Made by a program: the position numbers and the translations under genes. This document shows, piece after piece, positions 8,581 to 17,995 of a DNA stretch of 64,000 bases. Position 1 is the stretch's first letter. Every line of letters begins with the position of its first letter. Under the pieces are notes generated by a model. That model did not search any database. It was not told the origin of the DNA and saw only the letters and a program-made list of their open reading frames with translations. The DNA comes from Psychromonas arctica DSM 14288 (GTDB lineage Bacteria > Pseudomonadota > Gammaproteobacteria > Enterobacterales > Psychromonadaceae): positions 219,160 to 283,159 of the forward strand of contig NZ_KI519477.1 of assembly GCF_000482725.1 (NCBI RefSeq), read 5' to 3'.

Positions 8581-10266
8581 CTAAGTGACGCGGGTAACTT
8601 CATTTAAACTGGTAACACCATTTAACGCTTGTTTAATCGCAGATTGACGTAGGGTATGCATACCTTCATCAATGGCGGCATCAGCTATTTGCATAGCATT
8701 ACCATCATTTAATATAATACGACCTAGTTCATCTGACATCTCCATCACTTCATAAATACCTACACGGCCTTTATAACCATCAGTGCATTTACTACAGCCC
8801 ACGGGTTCACATAAATGCTGTTTTTCAGCCAGATGTTCAGGTTTAAACCCTAATTCAATTAACTCGGGATCAGACATTTGCAACGGTGCTTTGCAGTGCT
8901 CGCATAAACGACGCGCTAAACGTTGCGCAATAATCAATGAAACTGAAGACGCAATATTAAAAGCAGGTACGCCCATATTTAATAAACGCGTAAGGGTTTC
9001 TGCTGCTGAATTGGTATGCAAAGTCGATAATACTAAATGCCCGGTTTGAGCGGCTTTAATACCAATTTCTGCGGTTTCTAAATCTCGAATCTCACCGACC
9101 ATAACAATATCAGGATCTTGACGTAAAAATGAGCGTAAAGCAGAAGCAAAGGTCAGCCCAGCTTTATTGTTGATTTGTACTTGGTTGATACCGGTTAAAT
9201 TTATTTCTACCGGATCCTCCGCCGTGGAAATATTACGCTCAACGGTATTTAAAATATTTAAACCGGTATACAGTGAAACCGTTTTACCACTCCCTGTCGG
9301 CCCGGTGATCAATATCATGCCCTGTGGTTTAGATAAGGCATTCATGTATTTGGCTTTTTGCTCATCTGTATAACCTAGTTTATCGATATTTAAACTGGCG
9401 GCAGAAGAGTCCAAAATACGCATTACAATTTTTTCACCCCACATAGTGGGTAGCGTACTGACACGTAAATCAATATTACGTTTATTAGAAATTTTTAATT
9501 TAATGCGACCATCTTGTGGCAAGCGTCTTTCTGCAATATCCAACTTAGACATAACCTTTAAACGTGCGGAAAAACGGTTAGCTAAATTAACAGGGGGAGA
9601 AGCCACCTCATGCAAAATGCCATCTACGCGAAAACGAATACGGTATTTTTTTTCATAGGGTTCAAAATGTAAATCCGATGCGCCTTTTTTTACCGCGTCA
9701 CCTAATATGCCATTAATGTATTTAACTATCGGTGCATCATCGTCAGCTGCCTGCGCTTGGTCTAAGCGAGATTCTGTTTCGTCAATTTCAATATCATCAA
9801 TGCTGCCGATATCTTCTAATGAGCTAGTACCATCGTCTAATAACGTTTCAATGGCTTCATTAAGCTTACTTTCTTCCACCAGTAATGCTTCAGTGTGCAT
9901 ACTAAAGCTAAAGCCAAAATCCTCAAGAGCAGATACATTGGTGGGGTCTGACATGGCAATATAAAGTGTATTTTGCTGCATATACACAGGCAAGGCATGA
10001 TGTTTCTCTATTAGCTTTTGGTTAATAAACTTTTCAGGAATATTATCCAGTTCTAATGCATCGCTATCTAATAGAGGAATACCATATTCAGCTTCGCAAA
10101 ACTCTGCTAAGGCTAAACTTGCAATAAAATTATTTTCAACCAGGTAAGAGACTAACGCTTTCTGTTCAGAAGCCGCCGAGGTGCAGATTTGTTGTAGTTT
10201 ATCTTGCTCAAGTAAACCACGTGCGGCTAGGCTAGAAGCCAAGCCGCTGATATTATGTATTGCCAT
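8581..10266 (-). CDS. pilB: Type IV pilus assembly ATPase PilB
   Basis: A 561-residue GspE/PilB hexameric ATPase that powers pilus extension from the cytoplasmic face. In order: N-terminal MshEN-type domain (about 1-150), the N2 segment with [27 protein letters not shown] split around residue 180-200, Walker A GPTGSGKT near 321, the Asp box, the Walker B region with [12 protein letters not shown], the His box TLHTNS, and a zinc tetracysteine (CEHC ... CSKC) near 452-491. All catalytic motifs are intact. It is 3 bases downstream of pilA, so the pair is probably co-transcribed. Confidence 0.96.
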   Translation of the reverse strand: MAIHNISGLASSLAARGLLEQDKLQQICTSAASEQKALVSYLVENNFIASLALAEFCEAEYGIPLLDSDALELDNIPEKFINQKLIEKHHALPVYMQQNTLYIAMSDPTNVSALEDFGFSFSMHTEALLVEESKLNEAIETLLDDGTSSLEDIGSIDDIEIDETESRLDQAQAADDDAPIVKYINGILGDAVKKGASDLHFEPYEKKYRIRFRVDGILHEVASPPVNLANRFSARLKVMSKLDIAERRLPQDGRIKLKISNKRNIDLRVSTLPTMWGEKIVMRILDSSAASLNIDKLGYTDEQKAKYMNALSKPQGMILITGPTGSGKTVSLYTGLNILNTVERNISTAEDPVEINLTGINQVQINNKAGLTFASALRSFLRQDPDIVMVGEIRDLETAEIGIKAAQTGHLVLSTLHTNSAAETLTRLLNMGVPAFNIASSVSLIIAQRLARRLCEHCKAPLQMSDPELIELGFKPEHLAEKQHLCEPVGCSKCTDGYKGRVGIYEVMEMSDELGRIILNDGNAMQIADAAIDEGMHTLRQSAIKQALNGVTSLNEVTRVT

Positions 10267-10269
10267 TAA

Positions 10270-10755
10270 TTATAAATCTTCAACAGTACTCCAAGAAACT
10301 TTGCCTGTAGAGTCCCATTCTCCAGATAGGATGTATTGCGAGCCAACTGGCAAACTTCCTAAAGCAGCAGTAGTTTTAGCTATTACGAAAACAACACCAG
10401 CAGCAGCAGTAACTGGAGTACCTGTTCTAGTTACTCCCGTGGCAACTGCATCCGGAGCAGCAGAACGCGCAACCGTAGTAATACCATCTGCAGCTAAAGA
10501 TTGTGGGACAGTTGTGACAGCACCACTTGCAGAGCTAATACAATTAGATGTAAATAAAGCAGCCGTAGACGCTTCAATTTGACCACAGACCTCTACAGCT
10601 GATTTAACTGCAGTAACAGCAGAAACTAAATTAGTAAATTGTGCTTTTTTAGTATAATTATTATAAGCAGGAAGAGCGACTGCCGCTAGAATACCGATGA
10701 TCGCGATTACGATTAATAGTTCGATTAATGTAAAACCTTGTTGTACTTTTTTCAT
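10270..10755 (-). CDS. pilA: Type IV major pilin PilA
   Basis: A 161-residue type IVa prepilin. The short basic leader MKKVQQG is cut before F8 by the prepilin peptidase; the mature start [20 protein letters not shown] carries the invariant Glu5 (residue 12). Two cysteines (57 and 72) can form a disulfide in the alpha-beta loop, whereas the C-terminal region, where many pilins have their D-loop disulfide, has none. The globular part is rich in Ala, Thr and Val. The ribosome site AAGGAT lies before the start. First gene of pilA-pilB-pilC. Confidence 0.95.
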   Translation of the reverse strand: MKKVQQGFTLIELLIVIAIIGILAAVALPAYNNYTKKAQFTNLVSAVTAVKSAVEVCGQIEASTAALFTSNCISSASGAVTTVPQSLAADGITTVARSAAPDAVATGVTRTGTPVTAAAGVVFVIAKTTAALGSLPVGSQYILSGEWDSTGKVSWSTVEDL

Positions 10756-11381
10756 TTTTTTATCCTTAACTTTGTTAAACCATTGTTTATTTTAATAGGG
10801 TTAAACAATCATTTTTATGAACATACATTTTCTAACCATTCAGTTTTACATTAGCACCAGCATCTGCGTTGACAAGAATGATAGCAATATAAGTTTAGCG
10901 TGACAGGCTGTTATCAGCCGCCTTATTTAATTACCTCGTTTAGAGTAGTTCTTTTATAAAAAAAGAAAAGAAATAAACACATATTTTTTGAAAAAATCTT
11001 TCAAAGCCCATGAATTCACAAGAAAATCATAAAAAAACGAAATAAAATATATTTTATTTTGACCTTTATTTTCATTGTTCTTTCATTTTTCAAAACAAAC
11101 TTTTTCTTTTCTTTTCTTTTCAAAAAACTAACCAAGCATCAGTATCATTTGACTATTAACACTAAACTAACTTTTAGCTTAGCTTTGCAGATAATAGTAG
11201 ACCTAAATTAATTTTGTACTTCACAATTAACAATTAATAATTGCTAAAAAGTAAGTAGTAAAGTAAGTAGCATTTCGCATTAGGTCACACTACTCAAAAC
11301 TATTGTAAGTTAAAGACTTTATAAAAAATACATATTTATAGGTATTAAATTAACCATTCCTTGATTCAAGTTAAACAGAGC
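10756..11381. other. Intergenic region upstream of pilA with purine/pyrimidine tracts
   Basis: No ORF seen. It must hold the leftward pilA promoter, but no convincing sigma-54 or sigma-70 element stands out. A purine run (AAAAAAAGAAAAGAAA, about 10968-10983) and a pyrimidine run (TTTTTCTTTTCTTTTC, about 11101-11120) form a long-range inverted pair. Confidence 0.4.
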
Positions 11382-12827
11382 TTAATTAAAATAAACGGCA
11401 TTAAACCATAGGTGCGTGTAAATACTGGCAACATAACCTAATGCAATTACGGGTGCCCACTTTAGATGCACACCAAAGGTATAGATCCCTCGCGCTTGCC
11501 CCATTAATGCAACCCCTGCAGCACTACCTATCGATAACATGCTGCCACCTACACCTGCGGTTAATGTAACAAGTAACCATTGCCCGGTATTCATATCAGG
11601 CTCCATACTTAATACCGCAAACATCACCGGAATATTATCTACAATCGCTGACAACACACCCACGGTAATATTGGCATATGTAGCATCCCAGTTGCTGTAC
11701 ATCGCTTCGGAAATCATGCCCAAGTAACCAATGAAACCTAATCCTCCCACACACAATACAACCCCGTAAAAGAATAATAAGGTGTCCCATTCTGCTTTAG
11801 CCACTTTATGAAATATATCAAAGGGAGCGCCATCCCCTAAACCACGTAGACGTTCATGCTCTTTTTTATCCACGGTATGCTCAAGTGCAAATTCATAATG
11901 ATTTTTTTGTGTTTTACGTAAAAAGAAAGCAAAGAACTGCAGTACTCCTAACCCGGTCATCATACCTAACACGGGTGGCATACCTAAGAATGAGTGCCCT
12001 GCTACGGCAAAGAAAATAGTCACTAAAAACAAACCAACGATACGTCTAGCACCGCGCTTCATATGCACAATCTCACCATCTCCCTGCGCCACTTCTTTAG
12101 AGATAAAGAAACTCATGATCACAGCGGGGATCAAGAAATTAACTGCGGACGGAACAAATAATGCAAAGAATGTGGTGAACTCAACCATGCCTTTTTGCCA
12201 CACCATTAACGTTGTAATATCGCCAAATGGGCTGAATGCACCACCAGCGTTAGCTGCAACCACGATATTGATACAGGCTAAGGCGATGAATTTTGTATTT
12301 TTACCACCCACTTTCATTACGATCGCACACATTAATAATGCAGTGGTTAAGTTGTCTGCAATAGGCGAGATGAAAAAAGCTAAGATACCTGTTAACCAAA
12401 AAATCAAACGTAAAGTGAACCCTTTATTAACCATCCACGCACGTAGTGAATCAAATAACTTACGCTCTTCCATGGCGTTAATATAAGTCATCGCTACTAA
12501 TAGGAAGAAAAATAACTCTGCGTATTCTAATAGATTATGGCGAAATGCTGCTTCAGCTTCATGACTCATGCCATTTTGAGAATAATAAAAACCAATCATG
12601 CCCCAAATAATGCCTGCAGCAACTAGCACAGGTTTGGACTTACGAAGGTGGATCACATCTTCCAACATCACTAAGCAGTAGGCGATAGCAAAAAATAAAA
12701 CAGCTGCATAACCAATACCATGTGAAGTGAGATCTATATGATCTCCAGTACTCGCTAATAGGGAGGAAGAAAATAAGACAGTACAAAGTGTCAATATGAC
12801 ACTTAAGACCTTAGGCAGCTTTAACAT
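11382..12827 (-). CDS. nhaD: Sodium:proton antiporter NhaD
   Basis: A 481-residue NhaD-type Na+/H+ antiporter of the ion transporter superfamily, with an N-terminal hydrophobic signal/first helix and about 12 membrane spans. Family segments include LLEYAELFFFLLVAMTYINA, the ISPIADNLTTALLMC helix with acidic residue and TT pair, ANAGGAFSPFGDITTLMVW, and the late SAIVDNIPVMFAVL and GGSMLSIGSAAGVALMG motifs. It exports Na+ (and Li+) in exchange for protons and is common in marine and halophilic bacteria. It is a single gene; cobC lies upstream on the same strand, 230 bases away. Confidence 0.93.
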   Translation of the reverse strand: MLKLPKVLSVILTLCTVLFSSSLLASTGDHIDLTSHGIGYAAVLFFAIAYCLVMLEDVIHLRKSKPVLVAAGIIWGMIGFYYSQNGMSHEAEAAFRHNLLEYAELFFFLLVAMTYINAMEERKLFDSLRAWMVNKGFTLRLIFWLTGILAFFISPIADNLTTALLMCAIVMKVGGKNTKFIALACINIVVAANAGGAFSPFGDITTLMVWQKGMVEFTTFFALFVPSAVNFLIPAVIMSFFISKEVAQGDGEIVHMKRGARRIVGLFLVTIFFAVAGHSFLGMPPVLGMMTGLGVLQFFAFFLRKTQKNHYEFALEHTVDKKEHERLRGLGDGAPFDIFHKVAKAEWDTLLFFYGVVLCVGGLGFIGYLGMISEAMYSNWDATYANITVGVLSAIVDNIPVMFAVLSMEPDMNTGQWLLVTLTAGVGGSMLSIGSAAGVALMGQARGIYTFGVHLKWAPVIALGYVASIYTHLWFNAVYFN

Positions 12828-12976
12828 TACGTTTTCCTTAAAGTAATTAATAAATTGAAGCGATAATTTTTTTTCGCGATTCTAGCATATGCCCCACTCA
12901 GCCAACCTATAGTTAGCGAAGCTTTAACACAAAAGTTTGAAGGCTGAAGCAAGATGACATAAAAAGTCTTGAATTT

Positions 12977-13006
12977 TAAGTGCTCATAAGTATTTATAAG
13001 CACTTA
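12977..13006. repeat. Inverted repeat downstream of cobC
   Basis: TAAGTGCTCATA and TATAAGCACTTA are 12-base arms with one mismatch around a short loop. It lies just past the cobC stop on the leftward strand, so a weak terminator is possible, but no proper T run follows. Confidence 0.4.
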
Positions 13007-13057
13007 GAAGCAATAACTGCCTTGCTTAATAACAGTCAGCTGAAGCAAGTCATGCAT

Positions 13058-13963
13058 TTAAAGCTGATGATTAATACCAGTACAACGTGATAATGCGCTT
13101 TGGTTCGGGAAAAGCTGAAGACTAGAGACACTCATTTTATCTATTTGTAATGTTAATGAATGTTGTAGTGGGATTTGCAAGAAATCAGATAAAATAGAGC
13201 GAATAACGCCAGCATGACAAATAATAATAATCTGTTGGGTTTTAGTTTGCTGTGCGAGTTGTTGCTGTAATACTTGCCAGGCGTTGACTACTCGTTGATC
13301 AAAGCCACTTGCACTTTCTCCATCTGGAAAAGTAAAGTTCAGTAAATCATTATTCCACTCTTCTATCTTTTTTTGCCCAATGGATTGCCAACTTAGCCCC
13401 TCCCATTGTCCAAAGTTGATCTCTTTAAAAGCTTGGTTTATCTGTACAGGGCTTTTTGACGGTATATTTTTAGGTGATGACGCTTTTGATGTTAAGTCTT
13501 TTGATACTGCGTCTTTTAATATTGGGTCTTTTGATACTACATCTTTTGATACTGCGTCTTTTGATCCAGAGTATTTGTTATCAAAATAAGCTTGTAACCC
13601 TTCAGCTAATTGAGCGCAGCGTTTTAATGGGCTAGTGATAATTATTGGAGAATCTAGTTCTTGTTGATATGGCAGCTCTTGTGGATATTGCTGCTGTTCT
13701 GGAAACAAGCAATGTGTTTGAAAATAATCAATGAGCTTTTGCACATCTTTACTAAATGAAGACGTGACTGCGCAATCTAACTGCCCGTAACAAACACCAG
13801 ATGGAAGATCAACATCCCCATGGCGCACAAGAAAAATGCGATGATTAATTATTGTCGCACTAGAGGTCGATGTTGAATTGGAAACTTGAGCAGTAGACAG
13901 TGACGAATCATAAGTTAGGCCTTCAGAGGTTAGTGATTGCTTACTGTTTGTTTCTTGTTTCAT
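13058..13963 (-). CDS. cobC: CobC-like alpha-ribazole phosphatase (histidine phosphatase)
   Basis: A 301-residue phosphoglycerate-mutase-fold phosphatase, expected to remove the 5' phosphate of alpha-ribazole phosphate or adenosylcobalamin phosphate in the last step of cobalamin assembly. The active-site motif LVRHGD (His48) is near the N terminus. Further sites are SPLKRCAQLAEGL, NFGQWEGLSW and the second histidine in IIICHAGVIRS. Two additions make it about 100 residues longer than usual: a Ser/Thr-rich N-terminal 40 residues, and a Lys/Ser/Asp repeat insert after DNKYSG encoded by a 15-bp tandem repeat. Function is supported by the neighbouring cobS and cobT. Confidence 0.85.
   Translation of the reverse strand: MKQETNSKQSLTSEGLTYDSSLSTAQVSNSTSTSSATIINHRIFLVRHGDVDLPSGVCYGQLDCAVTSSFSKDVQKLIDYFQTHCLFPEQQQYPQELPYQQELDSPIIITSPLKRCAQLAEGLQAYFDNKYSGSKDAVSKDVVSKDPILKDAVSKDLTSKASSPKNIPSKSPVQINQAFKEINFGQWEGLSWQSIGQKKIEEWNNDLLNFTFPDGESASGFDQRVVNAWQVLQQQLAQQTKTQQIIIICHAGVIRSILSDFLQIPLQHSLTLQIDKMSVSSLQLFPNQSALSRCTGINHQL
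13488..13562. repeat. 15-bp in-frame tandem repeat inside cobC, five copies
   Basis: Five 15-base units of the form GATACTGCGTCTTTT; two copies are identical (13503 and 13548). On the coding strand they give a five-residue SKDxV-type repeat, lengthening a loop between the LKRCAQL and NFGQW motifs. Confidence 0.9.
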
Positions 13964-14089
13964 TCTCGCTTACCCTTGTTTTTTATTCTTTGTTTTATTC
14001 TTTACTCTTTACTCCGTAAAAAGCACTTGGATTTATGGGCTTTTTTGACCGCTTTACATTCAGAAATAGCAGGTTTGAACACAGGTCAT

Positions 14090-14863
14090 TTAAACATAAG
14101 CCACCAGCATTAATAAAATAAGTAGTTCGTTTAATTGCTGCACAAAACCCAGGCAATCTCCGGTATAACCTTGTATTTTTGTCTGAAAATACGTACGACA
14201 AAAGATTGTACTGATAACAACCACAGTGAAAACTAATAATAAGCAAAAAAACGGCATCCATAGCATTGAAACAGCGCTGGTTAATAGAGCGGCCAGCAAG
14301 TAGCGTTGAGGTAAGCGTTGCGAGGATCGCGTTGATTTACTGCTCGATTCTTCGCGAGCATAGTCTGTACTTTGCATTAAACACAGTACACTGCATCGAC
14401 TTAATACAGCCGCACTTATAAAACTCAAAGCAAAAAAGCTAATGCTATGATTTATAAGCAGGCCTAACACATGGATTTTCAACACCAATAACAGAATTAG
14501 ACCAATAACTCCGTAGGTGCCTATTTGGCTATCTTTCATAATAGCTAAACGTTGTTGTTTGTTATAACCGCCACCAAAACCATCACAACTATCGGCAAAA
14601 CCATCCTCATGGAAAGCGCCTGTTAATAGCACACCTGTTAACAACATTAAAATAATGCTGATACTAGGGTCAAACACCAACTGGCTAAGGGCATACGCAA
14701 GTAAACAAATAAGCGCATAAATCAATCCTATAATAGGTAAATACACATTACCTAGATGAAAAGGATAAGCAGTAAAATCCAATTGTTTAGAAGTAGGCAA
14801 ACGAGAAAAAAATGATAATGCGTAACAAAATAAAACCCATTGTTTTTTTAAAAATAGCGTCAT
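14090..14863 (-). CDS. cobS: Adenosylcobinamide-GDP ribazoletransferase (cobalamin synthase)
   Basis: A 257-residue inner-membrane CobS that joins alpha-ribazole (phosphate) to adenosylcobinamide-GDP. Diagnostic parts are FFSRLPTSKQLDF near the start, the acidic cluster GAFHEDGFADSCDGFGGG (about 82-100) that binds Mg and substrate, MKDSQIGTYGVIGLIL, and GYTGDCLGFVQQLNELL near the C terminus. Several hydrophobic helices fit the family. It lies between cobT and cobC on the same strand, which supports a leftward cobT-cobS-cobC unit. cobU (cobP) is not in this window. Confidence 0.95.
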   Translation of the reverse strand: MTLFLKKQWVLFCYALSFFSRLPTSKQLDFTAYPFHLGNVYLPIIGLIYALICLLAYALSQLVFDPSISIILMLLTGVLLTGAFHEDGFADSCDGFGGGYNKQQRLAIMKDSQIGTYGVIGLILLLVLKIHVLGLLINHSISFFALSFISAAVLSRCSVLCLMQSTDYAREESSSKSTRSSQRLPQRYLLAALLTSAVSMLWMPFFCLLLVFTVVVISTIFCRTYFQTKIQGYTGDCLGFVQQLNELLILLMLVAYV

Positions 14864-14887
14864 ACTTTTCTCATCTGCATATTAGGT

Positions 14888-14984
14888 TTAATGATTAATT
14901 GGTTTGTTTCTCTTAACGATAATTGATCTGTTTTTATTAACGATGATTGATCTGTTTCTGTTAACGATAATTGCTCTATTTTTA
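14888..14984. repeat. 24-bp tandem repeat between cobT and cobS
   Basis: Three 24-base units start at 14913, 14937 and 14961 with TTAACGATRATTGMTCTR and a T-rich end. A fourth, more diverged unit precedes them from 14888. They fill nearly the whole intergenic gap. Confidence 0.85.
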
Positions 14985-14994
14985 TTAACAGCGA

Positions 14995-16053
14995 CTACTC
15001 ACTATCACTGACACCTGCATCGGCAAAAGAGGCCATCTCATTTAAAAAAGCTAATGCAGATACTAATAGCGGGTAAGCAACCGCAACACCGGAGCCTTCC
15101 CCTAAACGCATTCCTAAGTGTAATAAAGGTGTTGCTCCCATTTCAGTTAATAATAGTTGATGCGCTTGCTCTTCTGATTGATGACAAAATTGTGTGTATT
15201 GCAAAAAGTCATCGTGCATCTCACTGGCAACTAAGGCGGCACTAGAAGCAATGAATCCATCAACAAGTACCAACATAGAAAGCTCTGCTGCTTTTAACAT
15301 CGCACCAACCATCATAGCAATTTCAAAACCGCCAACACTTTGTAATACAGTTAATGGATCGGCATCATTTAATTGATATTTAGCAACAGCATGGTCGATG
15401 ACTTTTGCTTTTATGGCGATGGTTTGTTGATCAATCCCTGTTCCCTTGCCCGCACATTGCTGACCAGTTAGGTTCATAATGGCAGCCATAATAGCAGCCG
15501 CAGAGGTAGTATTAGCAATCCCCATTTCACCAAAACCAATGACATTACACCCTTGCAGATGTTGCTGCTTAACAAGTTCAGCACCTTGCTCGATTGCTTG
15601 TAAACATTGTTCTTTAGTCATGGCCGCTTGTTGCGAGAAATCTTTTGTCCCTAACGCTATCGGCGCATTAACAAAGTGTGTTGCTGTTATATGCGAAAAA
15701 TCAGCTTTAACCCCTGCATTCACAATTTTCAATTCAATATCATGTTGTGCAGAAAAACAGTTGATTGCCGCGCCCCCCTGTAAAAAATTTAATACCATCT
15801 GTTCCGTCACTACCTGCGGAAATAAACTTACACCTTGCTCAGCAACGCCATGATCTGCGGCAAAAACAATAATACTCGGTTTGCTAAAAACTGGCGTTAA
15901 GCTTTGTTGTAATAAAGCGACTTTAAATGCAATCGATTCTAATAAACCTAAACTCCCCTGAGGTTTGGTTTTAAAATCAATTTTTTCTTGCAATGTATTA
16001 ACGAATTCAGAGGTGACTTTATCTAGCGGAGCAATAATATTAAACACTGACAA
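14995..16053 (-). CDS. cobT: Nicotinate-nucleotide:dimethylbenzimidazole phosphoribosyltransferase CobT
   Basis: A 352-residue CobT (family about 350-360). It makes alpha-ribazole phosphate from dimethylbenzimidazole and nicotinate mononucleotide, the first step of cobalamin lower-ligand assembly. Motifs: KPQGSLGLLE near residue 34, VFAADHGVAEQGVS, FLQGGAAIN, NVIGFGEMGIANTTSAAA, LQSVGGFEIAMM, and LRLGEGSGVAVAYPL-type C-terminal motif with the catalytic glutamate. First gene of the leftward cobT-cobS-cobC cluster. I looked for a cobalamin riboswitch upstream and saw none, so B12 control is not evident. Confidence 0.96.
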   Translation of the reverse strand: MSVFNIIAPLDKVTSEFVNTLQEKIDFKTKPQGSLGLLESIAFKVALLQQSLTPVFSKPSIIVFAADHGVAEQGVSLFPQVVTEQMVLNFLQGGAAINCFSAQHDIELKIVNAGVKADFSHITATHFVNAPIALGTKDFSQQAAMTKEQCLQAIEQGAELVKQQHLQGCNVIGFGEMGIANTTSAAAIMAAIMNLTGQQCAGKGTGIDQQTIAIKAKVIDHAVAKYQLNDADPLTVLQSVGGFEIAMMVGAMLKAAELSMLVLVDGFIASSAALVASEMHDDFLQYTQFCHQSEEQAHQLLLTEMGATPLLHLGMRLGEGSGVAVAYPLLVSALAFLNEMASFADAGVSDSE

Positions 16054-16453
16054 TCCTTACCTTAATATAAAAGAAAACAAACAATTCAAATAGCGCTTAT
16101 AAAAACACAAAGCTTACACTGTTTTTAAACCAGTCTCGCGAAGTTTGATCAGAATAATAAACAGTTAATTACTTAATAGTATTAATTTTAAATTATAAAG
16201 TTAGTTTTAGATGGCAGCCTAACAACAATCCATCAACGCCTTAATAAAGCAGAAAAGTGTCAACATCACCTTTGCAAAGTGACTCATAACGTTAATTCAA
16301 ACTCCATTACAGAGATATTTAAATCAATAAGCACTATTTTCTCTCTGACATAAGATTGAATTCAACTATTAAGTTAATTAATAGACAATTTCCCCCCTAA
16401 ACATGATCTTTGCTTTATAATGCGCTTTTTGTTTTATTGTATTGGAAGTATTC
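16054..16453. other. Divergent promoter region cobT / srmB
   Basis: AT-rich, no ORF. A TATAAT box at 16416-16421 could serve srmB, about 33 bases before its ATG, although no good -35 partner is present. No B12-box-like sequence was found on the cobT side. Confidence 0.4.
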
Positions 16454-17818
16454 ATGTCATTTGCATCACTCGAGCTTGATCAGCATTTATTAAACGCCGT
16501 TGCTAAGATGGGCCACACACGCCCTACTAGTATCCAGAAGTTGGTTATTCCACCAGCCATGGATGAACGAGATATCATGGCGAGTGCACCTACAGGTACG
16601 GGTAAAACCTTAGCCTTTTTATTACCTGCGATACAACGCTTAATCGACTACCCACGTCGTAAAGGTGGCTCTGCACGTATTCTTGTTTTAACGCCAACGC
16701 GTGAGCTAGCAGTACAGATCAGTGAAGTTGCAGAACAATTAATCGCTGGTACACAGCTGGTTGCAGGTAATATTATCGGTGGTATTTCATACCAAGATCA
16801 AGAAGATATCATTATGGGTTCAGTGGATATAGTGATTGCCACACCGGGACGTTTAATGGAATACATCGATGCAGAAGCATTTGATTGTCGTGAAGTTGAA
16901 TGCCTGATCCTTGATGAAGCGGACAGAATGTTAGACATGGGATTCATTGCAGAAATGGACCGCATTGCTGGTGAAGCACGCTGGCGTAAAATGACCGCTT
17001 TATTTTCAGCAACACTTGAAGGTAAAGGGTTACGTGAATTCGCCCGTGATGTATTAAATAATCCAGTGCAATTAAATGCGGAAGTAACACGTAGAGAAAG
17101 TGGTAAGATTTTACAATATATCCACCTTGCTGATAACCCGGAGCACAAATTACAATTATTAGCGGCACTGTTACAACAAGAACCAGAACACGAACAAATT
17201 AACAAGATGATTGTATTTGTAAAAACACGTGATCGTCTTGCTCAGTTAGTAGCTCAACTTGCTGAATTAAATATTCGCTGTAACTATTTACGTGGTGAAA
17301 TGGATCAAGAAAAACGTAACCTGTCATTACGTCAATTTAAAGAAGGTACGACGAATATCCTGATTGCAACAGACGTTGCAGCTCGTGGTATTGATGTGCC
17401 TGATATTACGCATGTAATTAACTACGATATGCCACGTAGTGCCGATGTTTACGTACATCGTATTGGGCGTACAGCACGAGGTGGTAAAAAAGGTACTGCG
17501 GTGTCAATTATCGAAGCACATGATATTGATATTCTTGCAAAAGTTGAACGTTACACGGACCAAGTATTAAAGCGTCGTGTGATTAAAGGTTTACGCCCAC
17601 AGAATAAAGAAGCGAAAGCCAGTGTGCGTAAAACTAAAAAGCCAATTACTAAAAAAGGCAAAGCACGCGAAGAAGAAGTAAAACGCCTACAGAAAGAAAA
17701 ACGTCAAAAGAAAAAACTAGAGGTAGGTAAACAACGTCATCGCACGATTAAAGGTAAAGGCAAGCCAAGCTGGGCCGGAAAGGGTAAAAAAGAAGACGAC
17801 ACTACTCCCTCAAAGTAG
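16454..17818 (+). CDS. srmB: DEAD-box ATP-dependent RNA helicase SrmB
   Basis: A 454-residue DEAD-box helicase most like SrmB, which acts early in 50S ribosome assembly. Motifs in order: Q motif (GHTRPTSIQKLVIPPAM), I APTGTGKT, Ia PTRELA, Ib TPGRL, II DEAD, III SAT, IV IVFVKTR, V ATDVAARGID, VI HRIGRTARGG. The C terminus is strongly basic (Lys/Arg-rich, residues about 380-454), as expected for rRNA binding. The ATG at 16454 is chosen, 5 bases after GGAAG; an in-frame TTG at 16442 is the alternative. Single gene. Confidence 0.92.
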   Translation: MSFASLELDQHLLNAVAKMGHTRPTSIQKLVIPPAMDERDIMASAPTGTGKTLAFLLPAIQRLIDYPRRKGGSARILVLTPTRELAVQISEVAEQLIAGTQLVAGNIIGGISYQDQEDIIMGSVDIVIATPGRLMEYIDAEAFDCREVECLILDEADRMLDMGFIAEMDRIAGEARWRKMTALFSATLEGKGLREFARDVLNNPVQLNAEVTRRESGKILQYIHLADNPEHKLQLLAALLQQEPEHEQINKMIVFVKTRDRLAQLVAQLAELNIRCNYLRGEMDQEKRNLSLRQFKEGTTNILIATDVAARGIDVPDITHVINYDMPRSADVYVHRIGRTARGGKKGTAVSIIEAHDIDILAKVERYTDQVLKRRVIKGLRPQNKEAKASVRKTKKPITKKGKAREEEVKRLQKEKRQKKKLEVGKQRHRTIKGKGKPSWAGKGKKEDDTTPSK

Positions 17819-17852
17819 CAAGTTAGAAATGACCCACCTATATTAACTGCTA

Positions 17853-17870
17853 CTTAACTGACCAGTTAAG
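17853..17870. repeat. Inverted repeat after srmB
   Basis: CTTAACTG and CAGTTAAG are perfect 8-base arms with a 2-base centre, 35 bases after the srmB stop. More like a protein-binding palindrome than a terminator, since no T run follows. Confidence 0.4.
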
Positions 17871-17890
17871 ATAACTTTCTAGCACTCGAC

Positions 17891-17922
17891 AATTAACTTC
17901 TCTATAAAATGCGAAGTTAATT
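17891..17922. repeat. Second inverted repeat before the lipoprotein gene
   Basis: AATTAACTTC and GAAGTTAATT are perfect 10-base arms around a 12-base loop that contains a TATAAA-like box. It lies 74 bases before the lipoprotein ATG and could act as an operator or as a hairpin ending the srmB transcript. Confidence 0.45.
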
Positions 17923-17995
17923 ACAGAGTGCAGATAACATCCTGTTATAGTATGCATTGTTTATTTTTATCAGCAGGTGCTGTCAGAGGTCAATT

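Noticed and set aside
10756-10920. Sigma-54 promoter of pilA
   Set aside because: pilA is often RpoN-dependent, but no GG-N10-GC element with acceptable flanks is seen on the minus strand.
13995-14261. 88-codon ORF overlapping the cobS 3' end
   Set aside because: It is out of frame with the well-supported cobS, has no domain or ribosome site, and reads as a shadow.
16054-16300. Cobalamin riboswitch upstream of cobT
   Set aside because: No B12-box-like sequence or fitting stem pattern was found on the cobT strand.
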